Assembly: GCA_020726505.1 (NCBI GenBank)
Contig: JAHLEZ010000015.1
Span: 1,674,001-1,738,000 of the forward strand
DNA from: Leptodontidium sp. MPI-SDFR-AT-0119
Taxonomy: Eukaryota; Ascomycota; Leotiomycetes; Helotiales; Leptodontidiaceae
Reading direction: 5' to 3'
Length of the DNA: 64,000 bases
In this document: positions 57,200-64,000 of the stretch, piece by piece
How the letters are laid out: every line of letters starts with the position of its first letter
Position numbering within the stretch: the stretch's first letter is position 1
The notes under the pieces: generated by a model
What the model saw: only the letters and a program-made list of their open reading frames with translations
Told to the model about the DNA's origin: nothing
Database searches by the model: none
Program-made: the position numbers and the translations under genes

Positions 57200-58881
57200 A
57201 TGGAAGAAAATATTGACCACTTCATGGCCTTCACAGGCGCAACTGCTGAAGTTGCAAGACGGTACCTTGGCCTCACCGAAGACGACGCACAGCAAGCCAT
57301 CCAGCTCTACTTCGACTCCCCCGACCTTGCCTCTGGTGTTGAGCAGATCCCACAAGCATCTGCGCCTCCAATTCCGACCGCTACCCGACCACAGATTGGC
57401 ACGCAGAGCTCTCGAAGACCTGGCCCCGCCGACTCTGATAATGAGGACTTGATGGACATGGACTACGATGATGGTAGTGACGATGAGACGTCGCGGGCAG
57501 CAGCTATAGGCAGAGCGGCAGAGATTGAGGACGATGAGGCCATGGCCAGGAGAATGCAGGAGGAGATGTACGCGGGCGGAGATGCCAGTGGGGGATATGA
57601 CGCGGATGGAGTTCGAGCACCCATCGGGCGGAGGACCGAGACTCTCGTTGGAGGACCTGAGGCGGCCTGGGCTCCAGATGATATGCAAGCTGCGGTACTT
57701 CAACAAATGAGATCGAGAGCGCAAGCCAGACCTTGTGTGTATTCCAGCTTCCAAGTTGTCTATTAGTACTGACTTTTGTAGCCCGATTGGGTGTCTTCAA
57801 CCAAGCACCAGTCCCCTCGATCTGGGAAGAGAACGCAGATCCGACTGCACGCCGTGAAGTCCTCGCACGCGCAACTGGGGGCGCCTCTGAATCGTCGTCT
57901 AAGAATGCCCGACTTGCAGAGCTATTCCGACCACCTTTCGAGCTCATGCTACAAGTACCATGGGATGTTGCTAGAGATAAGGGCAAGGAGGAGTCAAAGT
58001 GGATTTTGGTCAACGTTCAGGATCCTTCGTTTTTCGACTGCCAGTCACTCAACAGAGACATATGGAAGCATGAGGGCATCAAGGAACTTGTGAAAGAGAA
58101 TTTCATTTTCATTCAATACTCCAAAGACGACCTACGCGGTGCTCAATACGTCCAATATTACTTCCCGCTTAAAGACAGTGACTCGGCTTACCCACATATT
58201 GCTATTGTGGATCCCAGAACTGGAGAGCAGGTCAAGGTTTGGTCCGGACCACCAGTACCACCCGCTGGAGATTTCCTGATGCAGCTTGTTGAGTTCCTCG
58301 ATCGTTACAGTCTGGATGTCACCAAGAAGAACCCCGTTGCAAAGCGGAAGCCAGAGAAATCGAAATCTATTGATGTCGACCGACTTACCGAGGAGGAAAT
58401 GCTGGACCTTGCTCTGAAAAACAGTCTTGCAAACAATGGTTCACCTGGCCCGAAGCCGGATGACCCAGATGACTTGACTAAGAGCTTCGGAGACGTCAAG
58501 GGGAAGGGGAAGGGGAAGGAGATTGCAGAAGAAGAACAAACGACCGAAGGAACAAATGGCGGCGATGTACAAGCAGATACTCCATTCTCACGCATATCAT
58601 CTACCAATCCTCATGTCGAACCTGCCGCCGGACCTCGGATTCAATTCAGACATCCAAATGGACGTGTTGTGCGAAGGTTCAATGAGAATGATACGGTCAG
58701 AAGTATCTACGAATGGCTGAAGGCAGAGCCATTAGAAGGCAAAGAGGGAATCGCCTTCGAATTGAAGGAAGGCGGGGGTATGGGCAAGGAAACAAGAGAC
58801 CTAATAGAGTATCTGGATGTGACGATAAAAGCTGCCGGGCTCGGTGGCGGCACGGTCATGGTGGAGTTCCTGGAGGAGTAG
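57200..58881 (+). CDS. UBA-UAS-UBX domain protein (Ubx5/UBXN7-like Cdc48 adaptor)
   Basis: Exons 57200-57734 and 57782-58881 give 544 residues. Residues 1-45 are a UBA-like domain (MEENIDHFMAFTGATAEVAR, YLGLTEDDAQQAIQLY). An acidic linker is followed by the Q/S loop LGVFNQAPVPSIWEE. A UAS thioredoxin-like domain lies at about 250-370 (KWILVNVQDPSFFDCQSLNR). A predicted ubiquitin-interacting helix reads EEEMLDLALKNSL. A C-terminal UBX domain (RIQFRHPNGRVVRRFNENDT) docks on Cdc48/p97. The protein should bring ubiquitylated or neddylated cullin substrates to Cdc48 for proteasomal degradation. The intron acceptor TTTTGTAG restores the frame at ARPSRLGVF. Confidence 0.92.
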
Positions 58882-60391
58882 ACTTGGACTTCTATGATAG
58901 ATATCACTCTACGACATACGGGATATCATGCATGGTGTTACAATATCAGCAGAGTCTTTTTCATTTCGGCATTCTCATCGCAGGTTGCAGGTTGCAGGTT
59001 AGGGTTTGCTATCTCACAGATCTGAGATATTGGGAGGCGTTGTTTACCCCTTTTCATCCGTGCTCGCTTCGTTTGGCTCTACACGTAGAAAGGAAGGGAA
59101 TGGAGGGGTTGGCGGGGAATCAATTGAGCATAGATGATGACTGAAACGAGCAAGAAATTGCACCTAATGATTCTGGTGCACTGCTTCAACAGCCTTTGAA
59201 CCTGAGTGGTTCTTCATAACTGTGATTCGCAATTGAACAGATGTGAGCCAATCTGCATCTCTAACTGGCGGGGGCCATCTCAGGACCGAGATGATGAGTG
59301 ATGATTGTTTTCGTGACCCCTGGTTGGCATCAACACGCCAACGGCCAGGAACATTGAACGATTGGCTGAGGAGGACCGTGAACTTCAGATAACAACAAAA
59401 CATTCCGACGGTATTTCCGCACGACAAAAAGCAAAACACTTCGTAGACGCCCTCCCAGCAAATGGATTTCATGCATTCTTCCCTTTTCCTTTCCTTCCTT
59501 CCGTTCCACCACCACTCAGACTCCAACTAACGGCTGTTCCTGATTTCTTCTCATTTCTCCGACTTGCTTAACCTGAGCTGAGCTTACCTGGATTTCCCTT
59601 GTTTGGAGCCCTGACCAAGCTGTACCTAGGCTGGCCCGACCTGTCTTGTCGTGTCGTGCTTACCTTCCCCGGATTTTTGAAACGCCGACGAATTGGCTTC
59701 TGGATCAGATTCCATTCCTGGTACGGTACGCGCTCTTTTAGTCTGTTGCCCCGAGAAGTGCAGTGCATTGCGGTGCGGTGCGGTGCAGTGCAGTCGAGGC
59801 AGAAGGAGTGCCGTTACCGTGGTTTGTTTTGTTGTTTACAACTCCCACTCGCCAGGACGGATAGATACATTACGCGCGGAAAGGCTACTTCCCTTCTTTC
59901 TAGAAATATACTCACCTGTCATTAAAAATCCCATGCGAAATACAGTACAGTTCAATACAGGACGTCGTCGTGTTGTCCCTCTCGTCTCAATTTCGCTACT
60001 ACTACGGAACTGCACTCACTCTGTCTCTCTGATTTCGAGTCCGCGCCGACCTCAAACTCGATCGACCCCACCATCACCACGTTAACGAACGACTGCCGCC
60101 CGCCTTTTTCTACCTTACGAACCTTCCCTTCCATTTTCCCGGCTGGTGTGCATAATAACGACAGTTCGTGCCGTGGATCGAACCGAGCTCTTCTTGTTCA
60201 TGCCCCAGCGCAGCCAGCACCGCGCAGCTTTGCCTGACCTCCGTCGTACGCGGCTGTAGCAGCCAGACTCTGCGGCAGACATCCTTGCCAATAGCTCTTA
60301 GGGATATCCCCAGCAGAGACCAAGCTTCGCCGAAGCACAGGAGTACTTCTAGTCCGCCGCCCTCTGGCCTCTGGGAAAGAATCTCTGCACA
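58882..60391. other. Intergenic spacer and long leader of the GCK kinase gene
   Basis: About 1.5 kb without a supported coding gene. Simple repeats include CGCAGGTTGCAGGTTGCAGG near 58979-58997 and GCGGTGCGGTGCGGTGCAGT near 59768-59788. The region from about 59850 is C/T-rich and likely promoter plus 5' leader of the kinase. Confidence 0.4.
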
Positions 60392-62661
60392 ATGGCAAGC
60401 GGAGGCGGCATGATGAGTGGTGTCGTAGATCCAGAGACGCTGTATACCAAGCAGAACTGCATAGGTACGGTGTCTGCTGTCTGTCTGTCTGGATGCCTAG
60501 AGGAATGCTGACAGGATACAGGTGGTGGCAGTTTTGGCAAAGTCTACAAAGGGTGAGTAATACCATGGATTCTTCCCAAGCTATCTGGAACTCTGCTAAT
60601 GTCGCTGAAGTGTTGACAAACGTACCGGGCAAGCAGTTGCTATCAAAGTAATCGATGTCGAGAACGCCGAGGACGAGGTCGAGGATATCATACAGGAGAT
60701 CTCTATTTTATCGGAGTTGCACTCGCCCTACGTCACCCAATACTATGGATCATACTTGAGAGGCTCGGACTTATGGATTGTCATGGAGTTTTGCTCGGGG
60801 GGTAGTTGTGGAGATCTCATGAAGCCGGGCTTGATTGGGGAGGATTACATCTCTATTATCATACGGGAACTGCTGCTGGGTTTGGATTATCTGCATGGAG
60901 ATAAGAAGCTCCACAGAGACATCAAGGGTAAGAGAGCTCTTTCATGGACTACAACAAAGCTAATGGTCTGTAGCTGCCAATGTTTTACTGGGATCTAATG
61001 GCCAGGTCAAATTGGCAGATTTCGGTGTTTCTGGACAGCTCTCAGCCACCATGACTAAGAAGAACACTTTCGTCGGCACGCCTTTCTGGATGGCTCCTGA
61101 GGTTATCAAGCAATCTGGCTATGACCATAAAGCAGATATCTGGTCATTGGGAATTACGGCTTTGGAACTGGCAAATGGCGAACCTCCTTACTCCGACATC
61201 CACCCCATGAAAGTCCTGTTCTTGATCCCCAAGAATCCACCACCTGAGTTAGAGGGCAACTTTTCGAAAGCTTTCAAGGAGTTTGTTGAGCTGTGCCTGC
61301 AGAAGGACCCTCGGAAACGACCTTCTGCGAGAGAGTTATTGAAGCATCCATTTGTACGGAGGGCAAAGAAGACCTCGTATCTGACGGAGTTGATCGAACG
61401 ATACGAGCGATGGGCAGTACATCACAAGGGTGATGACGATGATTCAGACGATGGACAGGAAGAAGCTCCACGATCAAATGCTGGCAATGAAGATCTCTGG
61501 GATTTCGGTACAGTGCGACCTGCAGGAGGCAGAGGTACTAGTAGAGGCACAGGCCGGGCAGGTCTCAATGCTATGGGAGAGTCTGCGACGAATGCAAGAT
61601 CGTCAAGATCGTCCGAAAACGAAGATGATTATGCTGAACGACCACGAAGCTCGTCCCCGACCAAAATGAAGGATTCGGGATATGTATCGAGCGCAGATAC
61701 CGTCAAAGCTATGAACTCTCCTGCTTCAGCTCAACCACCACGACAAAATTCACCTCAGAGACGGCCTGTTCCTAATTTGCAACCGACTTCTCCAGCGAAA
61801 ATCCCACTGCCACCGTCTCCAGAGAAACACAGAACATTTGCTCCGGAAACACCAAGACCGATTCAGCAGTTTTATTCTCCCCCAGATACCGATTCTCCTG
61901 ATTATGACCGGTCGTTCCAGGAACAGCTTCAAAGAGATATGGGATTCCTGAATATTGGATCCACGCCCTCACCTCAACTTGTCAAGTCACCCGGACCATC
62001 TAATTACCAACCCATGGATAGGGAGTCAGATCCTGTCTCGAGACTCCCGACACAACAACCCCTGCCGAAACTTGGTCCTATCAAATTACCAGAGATCCCA
62101 CCATTCCGTGGACAACCATTGCAGAAGGTTACAAATCAACCTAATGCAGGCCTGTCTAAACCACTACCAGCATCTCATTCACAGCCTCTGGCGTCGCAAA
62201 ACATCAATCCCCGGCATCTTGGTCAGCAACCATTGCCAGCTCTTCCTTCGAAGTTACGTGACAACACACCATCACGAGAAAGCTTCTCTTCGGAGTCTTC
62301 ACGGACACCAACATCCATGCCATCACCAGCACCCACAAGCCCCACTGGAGAGCTTGACGCTCTGAATGATGTTATATTTCCAGCTCTCGAAGAGGCTCTC
62401 AAGCGCAGGCAGTATCATCTCCAGCAAATGTTTCGCAATACGGGTACCACACCAAAGCAACAGCGGGCTCAGGCAGCACACGAGAAGTTGAGGAAGTTAG
62501 TTTACAAACTCGCCCACGTCTGCAAGGAGATTGATCACTTCGATAAGCAAGAGCCTGTTGGTATGGGCAAGGATGTCGATGTGTTCCTCGAGGGATTGCT
62601 AGAGGAGATTCTAGTCAGAGTTGAGCCTGCTGATGACGAGGAGGGTGATGATAGGAGATGA
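60392..62661 (+). CDS. STE20-family germinal-centre kinase (GCK-III, Mst/severin-kinase-like)
   Basis: Exons 60392-60464, 60522-60552, 60611-60927 and 60974-62661 give 702 residues. The 31-nt second exon encodes the glycine loop: splicing makes [25 protein letters not shown]. Other kinase motifs are [13 protein letters not shown], the activation-loop string [16 protein letters not shown] (STE20-type threonine) and [19 protein letters not shown]. The kinase domain ends near residue 275. A Pro/Ser-rich disordered region follows, then a helical C-terminal part ([19 protein letters not shown]). Relatives act in polarity, septation and MOR/SIN-type signalling in the cytosol and at the cell cortex. 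Which of the two or three fungal GCKs this is cannot be settled by eye. Confidence 0.92.
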
Positions 62662-63312
62662 AGACATGATGTGATGGGCTGGGCTGGGGATAGGAAGATA
62701 AAGGGGTTTTGCTATGGATGTTTGGGATGGACGGCGTTAGATCATGGAAATGGAATTCTAGGTTTTTGACTGCATGCATGCATGGCTGGCTGGTAGATTA
62801 TAAAGTTGGTGTTTGGCTGGCATTGAGGAATGGGGTTTGCTGAGTTGAGATGGGTCGAGATGAGAATGGTGGATGGCTGGTGGGAGGAAGGATTGAGAAG
62901 TGTAAATAACCTAGAAATGAAGCATCATGCATATCAGACAAGCCTTATCCTAGACCAACATACTTTCTCTGCGAGTGGACAGGGGCATTTGTCCTGAATG
63001 AGCTCTCTTCCCGCTGTCACTCACTTGGTCCTTGATCTCTGCCAGTATGCCTTATTATCCTGCTTGAGCATAGCCAGCCTACACATCAGCATTTCTTCAA
63101 GAACACTGCCTGAACCAATTAATGAAGGTATTTCTTCGCCCATCTCGTTTTACTTCCTATTGATTCACTATACTAGGCCGCACGAACTTCACTTAACCTC
63201 AACCATGGAAGTGAATAAAGTTATACAACCATAACCTTGTCGTCCCTTCACAGTAGAGGAAAGCGTAAAGTGAAGGTGCTGCTGCTACATGCTATAAACT
63301 CACTCTCAACTT
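62662..63312. other. 3' flank of the kinase gene and spacer
   Basis: The first 250 bases are G/T-rich and include GCATGCATGCATGG near 62773. The 78-codon frame at 62998-63234 has no motif. No gene is supported. Confidence 0.4.
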
Positions 63313-63926
63313 GCGATCTGCAACAAAAGATTGAATATCACCGCTTGTGGAGGACTGCGTAAACTCACTGTAGGATTGCGATGTGCAACAAGAATCCCCT
63401 CACCGCTCCAGCTCGGTATAGGGCTTTATGAGTTCACTTCGAACTGTGCGACGTGCAACAAGAAGTATTGTTGCCCACGCCACAGCGCCATACACCATCA
63501 TTCCCAAGTTGCGATGTGCAACAAAACCTATCTTCACTGTGTTCCTTACTTCACTACACAGAATTCGATGCATAAATCACTTTTTTTCGAAGTGCGATGT
63601 GCAACAAAGTATCCCATAGCCGAAGCCCTCTTCCGCCGCTTTAATGTCTTGTCTGTTGTTGGGGGCATGCGATGTGCAACAGGAATTGGACGGTCGCTTA
63701 GGACCTTTTTTTTTTTTGTCTTCACTACGCAGACCTTTCTCTGCTTAACTCGCTCTCGACCGCGATGCGATGTGCAACAAAATCTCGCTATTATTATTTG
63801 TGCTTTCGGTTATCTTCGCTCGCTAGAACTTGATTTAGAATCCACTTCGAATCGCGACATGTAATAAAAGCTACAGGACCTCGCCTGCTTCAGTAGGCAG
63901 GATTTGCCTCCTGCGATATCCAACAA
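63313..63926. repeat. Interspersed array of nine copies of a 14-bp motif, consensus GCGATGTGCAACAA
   Basis: Copies start at 63313, 63378, 63448, 63511, 63594, 63669, 63767, 63854 and 63913. Three match the consensus exactly apart from flanks (63378, 63511, 63767), as does 63594. Single changes occur at 63313, 63448 and 63669, and the last two are more diverged. All are on the same strand. Start-to-start distances are 65, 70, 63, 83, 75, 98, 87 and 59 bp, and the spacers differ. Several copies are preceded by ACTCACT or ACTTCGAA about 8-18 bp upstream, so the original unit was longer. The copies fall in different reading frames, so this is not a protein repeat. It may continue past 64000. Confidence 0.8.
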
Positions 63927-64000
63927 ACCCTCGCCTCTTTGATACGTCATTTAAACGACCGAGGTGTAGCCATCCCAAGTGCGCGACTCGTTCATTGTTG
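63927..64000. other. Right edge of the window
   Basis: Seventy-four bases after the last motif copy. A GTGCGCGACTCG string near 63980 could be a decayed further copy, but it is too poor to count. Confidence 0.3.

Noticed and set aside
63331..63864. 177-codon plus-strand frame across the repeat array
   Set aside because: The repeat appears in different frames within it (RCAT, CDVQQ, MCNK), so selection is not at the protein level, and no homology is apparent.
63313..63926. CRISPR-like array
   Set aside because: Repeats are only 14 bp, imperfect and irregularly spaced, the host is a fungus and no cas-like gene is near. It is reported as an interspersed repeat instead.

Overview
The window is nuclear DNA of a filamentous ascomycete (Pezizomycotina, perhaps Leotiomycetes). 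Reasons: genes on both strands are interrupted by short 45-120 nt GT-AG introns with CTAAC/CTAAT-like branch sites, and the families are typical of filamentous fungi (PTH11/rhodopsin-like membrane protein, Zn2Cys6 regulator, cytochrome b2-type lactate dehydrogenase, HHE hemerythrin, eIF3m, ECM29). Class and species are inferred from general family resemblance only. No rRNA, tRNA or CRISPR array was found. All exon structures were built by eye from splice signals and family conservation. In every multi-exon gene the spliced frame closes, except the MFS transporter, which is exactly one base short, and the tail of the rhodopsin-like gene, which is unresolved.

Region 1 (1-8.1 kb) looks accessory. 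It holds the 5' part of a heme-oxygenase-like iron redox enzyme, a 2-oxoglutarate/Fe(II) oxygenase, an MFS transporter with an apparent one-base frameshift, and a stand-alone aspartyl-tRNA-synthetase paralogue whose amino-acid pocket and motif 3 differ from the family consensus. A perfect 60-bp inverted-repeat MITE lies between the last two. Two oxygenases, an exporter and an amino-acid-activating enzyme together suggest a small biosynthetic cluster running off the left edge. Region 2 (8.5-9.6 kb) is mobile DNA: a 302-bp solo LTR with a CGCGG target duplication sits inside a roughly 1-kb element bounded by copies of a 22-bp palindrome.

Region 3 (11-28 kb) is mostly ordinary: a SANT/Myb-like protein, a rhodopsin-domain membrane protein, a Cu-only GPI-anchored superoxide dismutase, a Cys-rich nuclear-type protein, lactate dehydrogenase (cytochrome b2) and a secreted PAN-like protein. 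Gene-poor spacers contain a (TTC)45 microsatellite. Region 4 (29-40.7 kb) is a second cluster: arylamine N-acetyltransferase, divergent from five same-strand genes for an M20 N-carbamoyl-amino-acid/allantoate hydrolase, a P450, an HHE hemerythrin, a dihydropyrimidinase/hydantoinase and an FAD aromatic hydroxylase. Together they look like a pathway that opens a cyclic amide and hydroxylates an aromatic ring.

Region 5 (41-63 kb) is housekeeping: eIF3m, UMP-CMP kinase with a mitochondrial-type leader exon, the proteasome adaptor ECM29, a ten-exon Zn2Cys6 regulator, a UBA-UAS-UBX protein and a germinal-centre kinase. The last 700 bp carry nine copies of a 14-bp motif (consensus GCGATGTGCAACAA) with unique spacers, possibly continuing past the right edge.
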